Shown: positions 1-6,294, numbered from the stretch's first letter. The stretch: 6,771 nt of DNA from Asaia bogorensis (GCA_945874515.1 CAMCHA010000142.1:1-6771); one strand, 5' to 3'. Translations and numbers: made by a program. The notes: a model not told the origin generated them from the letters alone.

Positions 1-23
1 TTGCGAAGCGATACCTGAGCCAT
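1..23 (-). CDS. ABC transporter ATP-binding protein, first 7 codons only (partial)
   Basis: An ATG on the minus strand at 23-21 opens a frame reading M-A-Q-V-S-L-R to the window edge. This resembles the usual N-terminus of MalK/UgpC-type sugar ABC ATPases, which begin with a short beta strand of the form 'M-A-x-V-x-L'. It lies 6 bases past the stop of the second permease, in the same direction, exactly where the ATPase of a binding protein-permease-permease operon would be expected. An AAGGG sequence about 10 bases upstream could be its ribosome binding site. The predicted role is ATP hydrolysis on the cytoplasmic face to drive the importer. No Walker motif is visible because the gene runs out of the window, so the call rests on context and seven residues. 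Confidence 0.6.
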
Positions 24-29
24 GTTTGT

Positions 30-929
30 TCAACCCTTGGTCGCGCCGGCGGTCAGGCCGGCGATGTAATAATCCATGAGGAAGGCGTACACGATCACTG
101 GTGGTAGCGCGGCCAGTAAGGCCCCCGCCATGATCTGCCCCCAGGCGAAAGTATCCCCACGCACCAGCTGCGATACAACGCCGATGGTGAGCGGCATCTG
201 ATCCGGCGTGGTGATGAAGGCGGTGGGATAAACAAAAGCTGCCCAGGAAACCGTGAAGGCGAAGATCGTCGCCGCGATAATGCCAGGCAGCGCCACGGGA
301 ATAAAAATCTTGATCAGCATTTGCGGCCAGGTGGCGCCATCAATCAGCGCCGCTTCATCCAATTCCTTTGGGATGGAGGCGAAATAGCCAATCATGATCC
401 AGGTGCAGAAAGGCACGGTTAGCGTCGGATAGACCAGGATCAGGCCCCAGATGGAATTGAGCAAGCCAAGCCCACCCACAATCTGATAGAGCGGAATGAA
501 CAGCAGCGTATCCGGCACTAGATAGGTCAGGAAGACGCCTGTGGCCAAAACTTGGCTGCCCCAGAAGCGCATACGCGAAAGTGCGAAGGCAGCCAGGATC
601 GAAATCACCATGGTCAGCACTACCACCACCAGGGTAATGATGACGCTATTGAAGAAGAAGCCTTGGAACATCGGATCGGCGATCAGCGCCCAATAATTAC
701 CAAGTGTCGGATCGCGCACGATCCAGGGGTTGCCGTTCTGATCAGCAATTTCGCGGCTGGTTTTGAAGCTGGTGATCAGCATATAAACCGGCGGCATGAG
801 AAGGATGGCCGCGGATATGATCAGCGAAATATAGGCCCAGATCAGCGCCCAGCGCCGTTCAGCACGGAGCGATCCCGCTTTGCTATAAATACCCGGCAGA
901 TCGCGACGGCTTGTGGGGGTCGCGGACAT
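30..929 (-). CDS. Sugar-type ABC transporter permease, MalG/UgpE-like (CUT1)
   Basis: Inner-membrane permease of a binding-protein-dependent importer, 299 residues from the chosen start. Hydrophobic segments lie near residues 28-52, 92-117, 127-150, 158-182, 215-238 and 263-285, giving the six helices usual for MalG-type proteins. The cytoplasmic EAA loop that docks on the ATPase is clear at about 191-212 (DEAALIDGA then IPVALP). The C-terminus ends in GLTAGATKG, typical of this subfamily. A longer frame opens at 983, but I place the start at 929: an AAGGAG at 938-943 sits 8 bases upstream, and the ATG overlaps the TAA of the upstream permease as TAATG, implying translational coupling. It pairs with the 929-1891 permease as a heterodimer. 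The family call is firm; the substrate is unknown. Confidence 0.93.
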   Translation of the reverse strand: MSATPTSRRDLPGIYSKAGSLRAERRWALIWAYISLIISAAILLMPPVYMLITSFKTSREIADQNGNPWIVRDPTLGNYWALIADPMFQGFFFNSVIITLVVVVLTMVISILAAFALSRMRFWGSQVLATGVFLTYLVPDTLLFIPLYQIVGGLGLLNSIWGLILVYPTLTVPFCTWIMIGYFASIPKELDEAALIDGATWPQMLIKIFIPVALPGIIAATIFAFTVSWAAFVYPTAFITTPDQMPLTIGVVSQLVRGDTFAWGQIMAGALLAALPPVIVYAFLMDYYIAGLTAGATKG

Positions 930-1891
930 TACATCTGCTCCTTGTTGCGGCGGGTGACGCCGCGCAGGACGAAAAAGGCGCAAATCGCCAGGATCGGAAA
1001 CATGAACAGGCTAACCGCAGCACCACGCGGGATATTGCCCGAAAGAATACCTACCTGGAACGCGTAGGACGCAAAAACATGCGTCAGATCACGCGGCCCG
1101 CCATTGGTCAGCACGCGCACAATGTCGTAATTGGAGAAGGTGACAATCAGGCTGAACAACACCGTGATGGAAATAATGTTCGCCATCATCGGCAAGGTCA
1201 CATAACGCAAGCGCTGCCAGCTTGAGGCGCCATCAATGGCGGCGGCCTCATAAAGCTGTTCGGGCACGGATTTAAGTGCTGCCAAATACATGATCATGAA
1301 AAACGGCGCGCCATACCAGACATTGACGATGATGATGGAAAGCCGTGCCCACCATTTCTCCCCAAGCCAGGGCACTTCCGCAATGCCGACCACCTGGAAC
1401 AGCCAATTGATGGAAGAATAGGAAGGATCAAACATCCACCACCAGCCAAGCGTAGAAAGTGCCGGCGGAATAACCCAGGGAATCAGCAGCATGCCGCGCC
1501 ATTTGCGTTGCCCCTTGGCTGGGATGTCGTTCAGCATGTGGGCCAGCCAAAAGCCGATCAGCGCCTTCAGGATCACCGCGGTGATGGCGAAAATGCAGGA
1601 TTGCAGGGCAACGGCCCAGAAAGTTTCGCTTTCGAACAGAATTTCAAAATTGCCGAGACCAGTGGGCAGCCATTCGGCTTCCATAAAGCCGGTCATGCGG
1701 CGATTGAGTGTGGAAAGGTAAATCCCGTAACCTGCCGGATAGGCAACCAGACCTAAAAGAACCACAAGCAAGGGCGTAGTCATTAAAACGGCAATGGTTG
1801 ACCGCCGCCGCGCAAGGCGTTGCAGAGTTGATGCGCGCCCCGAACCGGGCGCAGGTGTCATAGGTGGCGCCATGCTGGCGTCAGCGGCCAT
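929..1891 (-). CDS. Sugar-type ABC transporter permease, MalF/UgpA-like (CUT1)
   Basis: Inner-membrane permease of 320 residues, partner of the MalG-like subunit that follows it. After a Pro/Ala-rich cytoplasmic N-terminus with a basic stretch (about 25-31), hydrophobic segments lie near 33-60, 92-120, 134-153, 182-205, 235-256 and 290-310. The EAA loop is seen at 215-236 (YEAAAIDGA, then TLPMM), and an NGGP motif at 263-266 is common in MalF/UgpA-type permeases. The chosen start has an AGGAAAGG element about 8 bases upstream. In-frame Met codons at residues 7 and 11 are alternatives but have no better ribosome binding site. It follows the binding-protein gene after a 59-base gap containing a strong hairpin, so its mRNA level may be lower than that of the binding protein. 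The substrate is not deducible. Confidence 0.93.
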   Translation of the reverse strand: MAADASMAPPMTPAPGSGRASTLQRLARRRSTIAVLMTTPLLVVLLGLVAYPAGYGIYLSTLNRRMTGFMEAEWLPTGLGNFEILFESETFWAVALQSCIFAITAVILKALIGFWLAHMLNDIPAKGQRKWRGMLLIPWVIPPALSTLGWWWMFDPSYSSINWLFQVVGIAEVPWLGEKWWARLSIIIVNVWYGAPFFMIMYLAALKSVPEQLYEAAAIDGASSWQRLRYVTLPMMANIISITVLFSLIVTFSNYDIVRVLTNGGPRDLTHVFASYAFQVGILSGNIPRGAAVSLFMFPILAICAFFVLRGVTRRNKEQM

Positions 1892-1917
1892 GGGCTGAAC
1901 CTTTCCTGAAAGTGAAA

Positions 1918-1942
1918 GACGGGCGGCGCAGCGCCGCCCGTC
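1918..1942 (-). terminator. Intercistronic GC-rich hairpin between binding protein and permease genes
   Basis: A perfect 12-base inverted repeat (1918-1929 and 1931-1942) surrounds a single central base. As RNA it would form an 11-bp, almost entirely G-C stem with a 3-base loop. On the minus-strand transcript it starts 8 bases after the stop of the binding-protein gene and is followed by TTTCACTTTC, an interrupted U tract. It could therefore act as a partial terminator or as a 3'-end stabiliser that leaves more binding-protein mRNA than permease mRNA. Such hairpins are well known in this position in malE-type operons. The structure is seen directly; the function is inferred. Confidence 0.65.
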
Positions 1943-1950
1943 ATGCGCGG

Positions 1951-3306
1951 TCAGCCGCCCCGGCGGATGGTATTCAGCTCGCGCTCAACCCAACCCAGCG
2001 CCTGATCCACCGATTCACCACCCTGCACGATGCGGGCAATGAGCTTGGTATTCAGGCCCTGATTATACATCTGCACCGCCATCGCTGCCGGCGCGGGCGC
2101 CATGGCGATGGAGGTACGCGAATTATGGTGCGCGCGCAGTGGGTAATTATAGACTGAACCAACCGGCGGGCCTTCGGTTTCCCAAACCTTAAAGTCCGAC
2201 ATGCTGGTGAAGGGCGGAATGTCATAGCCACCGGACCCATTCGTCTGGCGTTCCGCCTGGGCACGATCAGACAGCCATTCCAGGAAGGCCTTGGCCGCGC
2301 CCTTATTGCGACTGAAGTTCCAGATACCCCAGAAATAAGGCAGATAAGGCGCGAAGCGCCCTTCTGGCCCGGCCGGCATCGGCACCGTCCAGCAATTTTC
2401 CGCCACTTGCGGCGCATCGCGCTTTGCCACCGCCCAGGCTGAAGGCGGGTTGAAGATCAGCGCCGAACGGCCAGAAATCAGCGCGCGGTTATTGCCGCCA
2501 TCATCCCAGGCCCAGACATCATTCGGCAGGAAGCGGCTGATGCGGGCGCACATTTCCACCGCAGCACGCAGCTTGGCATTGTTACGCACCGTGATGGCGC
2601 CCTTGTCATCCATTAGGAAGGCACCGTAGGACGCGAAAAGCGAGCCGACCCAATCCACCGCATCGGTAAAGCTGCCCATCGGCAGGCCAAAGGCAAAGCC
2701 GGCCTTGTGGCAGGCTTCTGCGGCCTTGGCGAAGGTTTCCCAATTCCATTGACCAGCGGTGGGGCCGGCAGCGTTCTGGGCCGGCCACATGGCGCGAATG
2801 TCAATTCCGGCATGCTGCTGCATCAGGTCAAAGCGCACACAAGCGGGCTTCAACTGCGTACCAGCAACGGCTGGGATGGCCACCCAATTGCCACTAGGCT
2901 TGCCCAGATATTCAGCCGCTGGGGTCACCGCGCCGTATTTCTGGGTCAGATTGCGCATCACATCATCAACCGGCTCAAGCATGCGCTGGTGGTTGCTCGG
3001 CTCCCAGGCAGGGAAGGACATCAAATCATAGCCGGTGCGTGACTGCGCCTGGGCATTGATGGTCAGCAGGATCTGGTTGCCGTTGGACGTTACGGTATCC
3101 ATCTGCACATCAACGCGATTGGCCCGGCCCCATTCGGCGCAAAGCTCGCGCATCACCACATTGCCATTGGGCACCCAATGATCCCAGAAGCCGCAGCGCA
3201 GCGTGCCGCCGGTGCCTTGGCCATGGACCATGGGGGCGGACAGTGTCCCTGCAGCCGCAACACCCGCGCCTGCGAGCAACAAATCGCGTCTTTTAAATCC
3301 TGACAT
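1951..3306 (-). CDS. Tat-exported extracellular solute-binding protein, family 1 (sugar ABC importer)
   Basis: Periplasmic substrate-capturing subunit of the importer, 451 residues, a usual length for family 1 (MalE/UgpB-like) binding proteins. The N-terminus carries a twin-arginine signal: F-K-R-R-D-L-L-L (Arg at 6 and 7), a moderately hydrophobic Ala/Gly-rich stretch to about 25, and a probable cleavage near residues 29-30 (VHG/Q). There is no lipobox Cys, so it should be soluble in the periplasm. The mature part is rich in Trp and aromatic residues, as is common in sugar binders. The start is well supported by GGAGGAG at 3316-3322, 9 bases upstream. It is the first gene of the operon, as is typical, and is followed by a hairpin that may raise its relative expression. 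The ligand could be a sugar, polyol or glycerophosphodiester; I cannot choose. Confidence 0.9.
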   Translation of the reverse strand: MSGFKRRDLLLAGAGVAAAGTLSAPMVHGQGTGGTLRCGFWDHWVPNGNVVMRELCAEWGRANRVDVQMDTVTSNGNQILLTINAQAQSRTGYDLMSFPAWEPSNHQRMLEPVDDVMRNLTQKYGAVTPAAEYLGKPSGNWVAIPAVAGTQLKPACVRFDLMQQHAGIDIRAMWPAQNAAGPTAGQWNWETFAKAAEACHKAGFAFGLPMGSFTDAVDWVGSLFASYGAFLMDDKGAITVRNNAKLRAAVEMCARISRFLPNDVWAWDDGGNNRALISGRSALIFNPPSAWAVAKRDAPQVAENCWTVPMPAGPEGRFAPYLPYFWGIWNFSRNKGAAKAFLEWLSDRAQAERQTNGSGGYDIPPFTSMSDFKVWETEGPPVGSVYNYPLRAHHNSRTSIAMAPAPAAMAVQMYNQGLNTKLIARIVQGGESVDQALGWVERELNTIRRGG

Positions 3307-3512
3307 GAACCTGATCTCCTCCGTTTTGTCCGGGCCTTGAGCGGCATCCGTGATTTTACTTAGTTAAGGTTACGCAGGGCATCGTGGGAAAGGCAATAAG
3401 CTTGTTGAGGTTTTTTAATGCGCCAGGCTTCGGCCAGCCCTGCCCCGGGCTGGCGCGGCGCCGCTTTCTCGGCTTCAAGACCCCCTGAAAGCTAAGAATC
3501 AGGATCATTGCC
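3307..3512. promoter_or_regulatory. Divergent intergenic region between the ABC operon and gshB
   Basis: This 206-base gap separates two genes transcribed away from each other, so it should contain both promoters. On the minus strand a TAAAAT (complement of 3353-3358) could be a -10 box giving a leader of roughly 40 bases before the binding-protein gene, but I see no convincing -35 at the right distance. On the plus strand TTTAAT at 3414-3419 resembles a -10 for gshB, again without a good -35. A small imperfect palindrome, CTTAGTTAAG at 3359-3368, lies beside the minus-strand -10 candidate and could be part of an operator. No regulator gene is present in the window. That promoters exist here is close to required; the specific boxes are weak. 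Confidence 0.45.
3420..3464 (+). promoter_or_regulatory. Foldable GC-rich segment upstream of gshB
   Basis: Several inverted repeats overlap here. GCCAGCCC (3433-3440) pairs with GGGCTGGC (3447-3454) around a 6-base loop. GCGCCA (3420-3425) pairs with TGGCGC (3451-3456). GGC-TTCG-GCC (3426-3435) forms a short stem with a UUCG tetraloop. GCGGCGCCGC (3455-3464) is self-complementary. Some of these exclude one another, because 3433-3435 and 3451-3454 are each used twice. No U tract follows the main stem, so it is not a standard terminator for plus-strand transcription. It may be gshB leader structure or simply GC-rich intergenic DNA. Confidence 0.3.
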
Positions 3513-4463
3513 ATGACGACTTCGCTACGCGTTGCGGTCCAGATGGACCCGATCGAGACCATCAATATTGATGGCGATTCCACCTTCGCCCTGATGTTGG
3601 AAGCCCAAGCGCGCGGCCATAAGCTTTGGCATTACCATGTCCGGGATTTGGCGCTGCGCGGCGGGCGCGTGACTGCCTGGGCGCGGCCCATCACCCTCAG
3701 GCGCGAATATGGCAACCACTTCACCTTCGGCGCCGAGGAGGAGCTGGACCTTGGCCGCGATGCCGATGTGGTGCTGATGCGCCAGGACCCGCCTTTCGAC
3801 ATGGGCTACATCACGGCCACCCATATCCTGGAACATATCCACCCCAAGACACTCGTGGTGAATGACCCCGCGCAAGTCCGTAACGCGCCGGAAAAGCTGT
3901 TGGTCACCCATTTCCCGGATTTGATGCCAGTCACGATGGTCACGGCAGACCGACGCCGCATCGCCGCCTTCCGGGCGGAGCATGGCGACATCATCATCAA
4001 GCCGCTTTTCGGCAATGGCGGCGCCGGTGTGTTCCATCTGCGCCCCGATGATCCGAACATGAATGCGCTTGTGGAGCTTTTCACGGAACGCTCGCGTGAA
4101 CCGCTGATGATCCAGCAATACCTGCCCGCCGTGCGGGAAGGCGATAAGCGCATCATCTTGGTGGATGGCGTTGCCATGGGCGGCATCAATCGCGTGCCGG
4201 CGGCAGGTGAAGCGCGGTCCAATATGCATGTCGGCGGCCGGGCGGAACCCACCAAGCTGACAGAGCGCGAGATGGAAATCTGTGCGCGCATCGGCCCGGA
4301 ATTGAAGGCGCGCGGCCTGATCTTTGTGGGCATTGACGTGATTGGCGGCTACCTCACCGAAATCAACGTCACCAGCCCAACCGGCTTGCAGGAATTGGCG
4401 CGCTTTGATGGCGTGTATCTGGAACGCGCCATCTGGGACGCGATTGAAGCGAAAAGGCGCTGA
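3513..4463 (+). CDS. gshB: Glutathione synthetase (ATP-grasp)
   Basis: Catalyses the ATP-dependent joining of gamma-glutamylcysteine and glycine to make glutathione, in the cytoplasm; the second and last step of the pathway. The 316 residues equal the length I recall for E. coli GshB and align with it along the whole length. The N-terminal domain has [13 protein letters not shown] at 11-23 and LMRQDPPFD at 88-96. The ATP-grasp part has IIKPL with Lys163 and a glycine-rich loop at about 167-172. The C-terminal metal and ATP site is [10 protein letters not shown] then EINVTSPT, with Asp275, Glu283 and Asn285 at the positions of the known Mg ligands. An AGGA at 3501-3504 lies 8 bases before the start. 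The stop is one base from the start of the glutathione transferase gene, so the two are probably co-transcribed. The partner gene gshA is not in this window. Confidence 0.96.
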   Translation: MTTSLRVAVQMDPIETINIDGDSTFALMLEAQARGHKLWHYHVRDLALRGGRVTAWARPITLRREYGNHFTFGAEEELDLGRDADVVLMRQDPPFDMGYITATHILEHIHPKTLVVNDPAQVRNAPEKLLVTHFPDLMPVTMVTADRRRIAAFRAEHGDIIIKPLFGNGGAGVFHLRPDDPNMNALVELFTERSREPLMIQQYLPAVREGDKRIILVDGVAMGGINRVPAAGEARSNMHVGGRAEPTKLTEREMEICARIGPELKARGLIFVGIDVIGGYLTEINVTSPTGLQELARFDGVYLERAIWDAIEAKRR

Positions 4464-4464
4464 G

Positions 4465-5097
4465 ATGTTGAAGCTTTGGGGCCGCACCAATTCGATCAAT
4501 GTGAAGAAGGTGCTGTGGATGCTCGATGAACTCGGGCAGCCTTATGATCGCGTGGATGCCGGCATGGAACATGGCCGGGTGAATGATGCGGATTACCGCG
4601 CCATGAACCCGAATGGCCGCGTGCCCACGCTGGAAGATGGCGATTTCGTGCTGTGGGAATCGAATAGCGTGCTGCGGTATCTCGCGATGAAGTACCAAAG
4701 CCCGCTTTACCCGGCGGACCCGGCAGCACGCGCTTCGGCGGATCGCTGGATGGATTGGCAGCTAACTACCCTCGGCCCCGCTGAGCGTAACCTATTCTGG
4801 GGTCTGGTGCGCACGCCGCCCGAAAAGCGCGACATGGCGCAGATTGAAGCGGCAGCGCAGGCCGCCGGCGAATGCTGGGCCATTCTTGACCATTGGATCA
4901 GCAAGCATGGCGGGCCGTATCTGGATGGCGCGACCATGACCATCGCCGATATTGTTTTGGGTTGTTACGCCCGGCGCTGGTTTGGCCTTGAGGTACGCTT
5001 GCCTGGCATGCCGGAATTCCCCACCCTGGCGCGCTGGTATGCCAAGCTTGGCGAAAGGCCCGGCTTCCAACGCTGGCTGGCGCCGCCACTGACCTGA
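4465..5097 (+). CDS. Glutathione S-transferase family protein
   Basis: Cytosolic enzyme of 210 residues that uses glutathione to conjugate, reduce or isomerise small substrates; the exact substrate is unknown. The N-terminal thioredoxin-like domain (about 1-77) shows RTNSINVKKVLW at 7-18, where Thr8, Asn9, Ser10 or Asn12 could activate the thiol; NPNGRVPTL with the cis-proline Pro54; and Glu65-Ser66, which bind the gamma-glutamyl group in this fold. The helical C-terminal domain (about 88-205) has the N-capping box TIAD (Thr159, Asp162). It lacks the SSxSxRVR motif of zeta-class maleylacetoacetate isomerases, so it is probably not one. An in-frame ATG at 4342 would extend it 41 residues into gshB, but those residues match nothing in the fold and the ATG at 4465 begins at the first beta strand. 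AAAGG about 8 bases upstream can serve as its ribosome binding site. Confidence 0.93.
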   Translation: MLKLWGRTNSINVKKVLWMLDELGQPYDRVDAGMEHGRVNDADYRAMNPNGRVPTLEDGDFVLWESNSVLRYLAMKYQSPLYPADPAARASADRWMDWQLTTLGPAERNLFWGLVRTPPEKRDMAQIEAAAQAAGECWAILDHWISKHGGPYLDGATMTIADIVLGCYARRWFGLEVRLPGMPEFPTLARWYAKLGERPGFQRWLAPPLT

Positions 5098-5190
5098 AGC
5101 CGTGACACTTGCGACCCCACCCAAAAAAATCTGCCGAAATCAACCGAATCGCCTTGATCCCGCCACGGTGTCGCGGAAATGTAATACCCC
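5098..5190 (+). promoter_or_regulatory. Short gap before the C26 hydrolase, with a promoter-like -10
   Basis: No hairpin terminator is visible after the transferase gene, so read-through into the next gene is possible. TTGATC at 5154-5159 and TGTAAT at 5180-5185 resemble -35 and -10 boxes, but the 20-base spacing is longer than usual. If the -10 is real, transcription would begin within a base or two of the ATG at 5191, giving an essentially leaderless message. The only other ribosome-binding-like element is GGAA at 5175-5178, placed rather far (12 bases) from the start. An A7 run lies at about 5123-5129. Confidence 0.25.
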
Positions 5191-5976
5191 ATGAGACCCC
5201 TCATTGGCATTTCCTGCTGCATAAAGCCCTTCGGCATCTTCGGAACGCCTAACCACGCGGCGTCTGACAGCTATGTGCGCGTGGTGCGCGGCCCGGTGGG
5301 CGGCACCCCGGTGCTGCTGCCCGCGGCAGGTCAGGATGCGGCAGAGGATTACCTTGCCCATATCAATGGCCTGATCCTGACCGGCAGCCGGTCCAATGTC
5401 TGGCCTGGCCATTATGATGGCCCGCCCCATGCCGAAGGCACGCCGGAAGATCAGGACCGCGATGCCACCACCCTGCCCTTGATCCGCGCGGCCATTGCGG
5501 CTGGGGTGCCTTTGCTCGCGATTTGTCGCGGCATGCAGGAATTGAATGTGGCGCTGGGTGGCAGCCTGGATCAGCGCGTGCAGGATTTGCCCGGGCGGAT
5601 GGATCATTCCACGCCGTCGGATCAGAAAATCCCGCTGGTGAGGACCGGCAAGGCGCATCTGGTGCGGATTGATGGTGCCGGGGCCTTGGCCGCGACTCTG
5701 ACGGTACCTTCGCGCAACGCGGGCAGGCTGCCGGTGAATTCACTGCACAATCAGGCAGTGCAGCGCCTTGCACCGCGCCTGGTCGCAGAAGGCTGGGCAC
5801 CGGATGGCACCATTGAAGCGGTGCGCGTGGAAGGCGCGCGCGGCTTCGCGCTGGGTGTGCAATGGCACCCCGAATATGACTGGGAGCGTGATGCCGATAG
5901 CCGCGCGATCTTCGAGGCCTTTGGCCGCGCCGCTGCCGCCCATGCCGGGACGAAGCTTGCCGCTGCGGCGGAGTGA
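5191..5976 (+). CDS. Gamma-glutamyl-gamma-aminobutyrate hydrolase family protein (PuuD-like, peptidase C26)
   Basis: Class I glutamine-amidotransferase-fold hydrolase of 261 residues that cleaves gamma-glutamyl amide bonds. E. coli PuuD, which frees GABA in putrescine breakdown, is the closest relative I recognise. The catalytic triad is intact: the nucleophile is Cys112 in LAICRGMQEL, with His226 and Glu228 in GVQWHPEY. Other family marks are TGSRSNV at 64-70, DQDRD at 87-91, GGSLDQ at 123-128 and VNSLHNQ at 182-188. There is no signal peptide, so it should be cytoplasmic. No other putrescine-pathway gene is nearby. Its neighbours are gshB and a glutathione transferase, which leaves open a role on glutathione-derived gamma-glutamyl compounds. 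The first residues (MRPLIGISC) are the expected first beta strand, so the start at 5191 is right despite a poor ribosome binding site. The family is certain; the true substrate is not. Confidence 0.92.
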   Translation: MRPLIGISCCIKPFGIFGTPNHAASDSYVRVVRGPVGGTPVLLPAAGQDAAEDYLAHINGLILTGSRSNVWPGHYDGPPHAEGTPEDQDRDATTLPLIRAAIAAGVPLLAICRGMQELNVALGGSLDQRVQDLPGRMDHSTPSDQKIPLVRTGKAHLVRIDGAGALAATLTVPSRNAGRLPVNSLHNQAVQRLAPRLVAEGWAPDGTIEAVRVEGARGFALGVQWHPEYDWERDADSRAIFEAFGRAAAAHAGTKLAAAAE

Positions 5977-6013
5977 AACGGTTTCTTCACAAGGTGCCAT
6001 CGCTTTTGGGGCT

Positions 6014-6041
6014 TTGCTTTTTCCTGCAAATGTTCTAGAAA
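6014..6041 (+). promoter_or_regulatory. Possible promoter for a small RNA
   Basis: TTGCTT at 6014-6019 and TAGAAA at 6036-6041 are separated by 16 bases and match the sigma-70-type consensus at 3 and 4 of 6 positions. The surrounding bases are locally A/T-rich, unlike the flanking genes. Transcription would start around 6047-6049 and meet the terminator about 115 bases later. The match is modest, and it is listed mainly because of what lies downstream. Confidence 0.3.
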
Positions 6042-6047
6042 ATCCTT

Positions 6048-6166
6048 GTCGGCCATGGCTTTGCCGGCGGTCGCGATCCCGGCATCCCCTGCCGGCTCGC
6101 CCGACCTTTCCGATCGGAAAATACAAAGTAGCGCCCGGTCACCCCCCTGACCGGGCGTTTTTGTTT
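6048..6166 (+). ncRNA. Candidate small regulatory RNA (unrecognised)
   Basis: A segment of about 119 bases between a promoter-like pair and a strong intrinsic terminator, without an open reading frame of note. It can fold: GTCGG near 6048-6052 could close with CCGAC at about 6100-6104 around an inner hairpin CCGGCA-TCCCC-TGCCGG (6079-6095). A perfect palindrome TTTCCGATCGGAAA (6107-6120) forms a second small stem, and the terminator stem carries an all-C six-base loop. I recognise no known family: no SRP RNA tetraloop region, tmRNA or tRNA features are seen. It could equally be the 3' untranslated region of the hydrolase gene, possibly processed. The fold is seen in sequence; the RNA itself is inferred. 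Confidence 0.35.
6132..6166 (+). terminator. Rho-independent terminator
   Basis: A perfect 10-bp stem, CGCCCGGTCA (6132-6141) with TGACCGGGCG (6148-6157), closes a loop of six Cs and is followed directly by TTTTTGTTT. This is a textbook intrinsic terminator for plus-strand transcription. On the other strand the stem is followed by a poor U tract, so it is one-directional. It ends either transcription of the C26 hydrolase gene (156 bases past its stop) or the candidate small RNA, and separates both from the FAH-family gene. Confidence 0.92.
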
Positions 6167-6294
6167 GGGCGGAATCTTGCCACCTCAGACAGATGCGCCG
6201 TCACGCTCATATGACACACAAAGCACCCGCCCCGCCTTCCGGCAGCCCTCGGCTGGGGGTATAGCGGCATGGAATAGCCGAAGGAGTCGCTCGG

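Larger units (their letters stand above)
5977..6294. other. 318-base gene-free region between the C26 hydrolase and the FAH-family gene
   Basis: I see no convincing protein-coding gene here. Minus-strand frames that cross it run antisense into the hydrolase gene and have no ribosome binding site. The left half (about 6014-6166) holds a promoter-like pair, a foldable stretch and a strong terminator, listed separately. The right half (6167-6294) contains a small palindrome TCATATGA (6207-6214), a 5-bp hairpin CAGCC-CTC-GGCTG (6243-6255), a possible -10 TATAGC (6260-6265) and a short CGGC/GCCG hairpin (6265-6280) directly before the AAGGAG of the next gene. The promoter for the FAH-family gene probably lies in this right half, but no strong box stands out. 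Confidence 0.6.

Noticed and set aside
930..983. Longer N-terminus for the MalG-like permease starting at 983
   Set aside because: It would overlap the upstream permease by 55 bases with Arg/Pro-rich residues; the ATG at 929 has an ideal AAGGAG and TAATG coupling.
552..1225. Plus-strand open frames opposite the two permeases
   Set aside because: They are antisense to well-supported membrane proteins, show no domain and have shadow-like composition.
4342..4464. Upstream extension of the transferase gene starting at 4342
   Set aside because: These 41 codons lie inside gshB in another frame, add residues unlike any transferase N-terminus, and the ATG at 4465 starts exactly at the first strand of the fold.
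3525..4499. Long open frame of 324 codons on the minus strand opposite gshB
   Set aside because: It is the antisense of a clear full-length GshB, is rich in His, Arg and Ala as expected from reading a GC-rich gene backwards, and shows no recognisable domain.
5751..6056. Minus-strand frame beginning MADKDFLEHLQEK
   Set aside because: The first 25 or so residues look protein-like, but there is no ribosome binding site and the rest is antisense to the hydrolase gene with Ala/Arg/Ser-rich composition.
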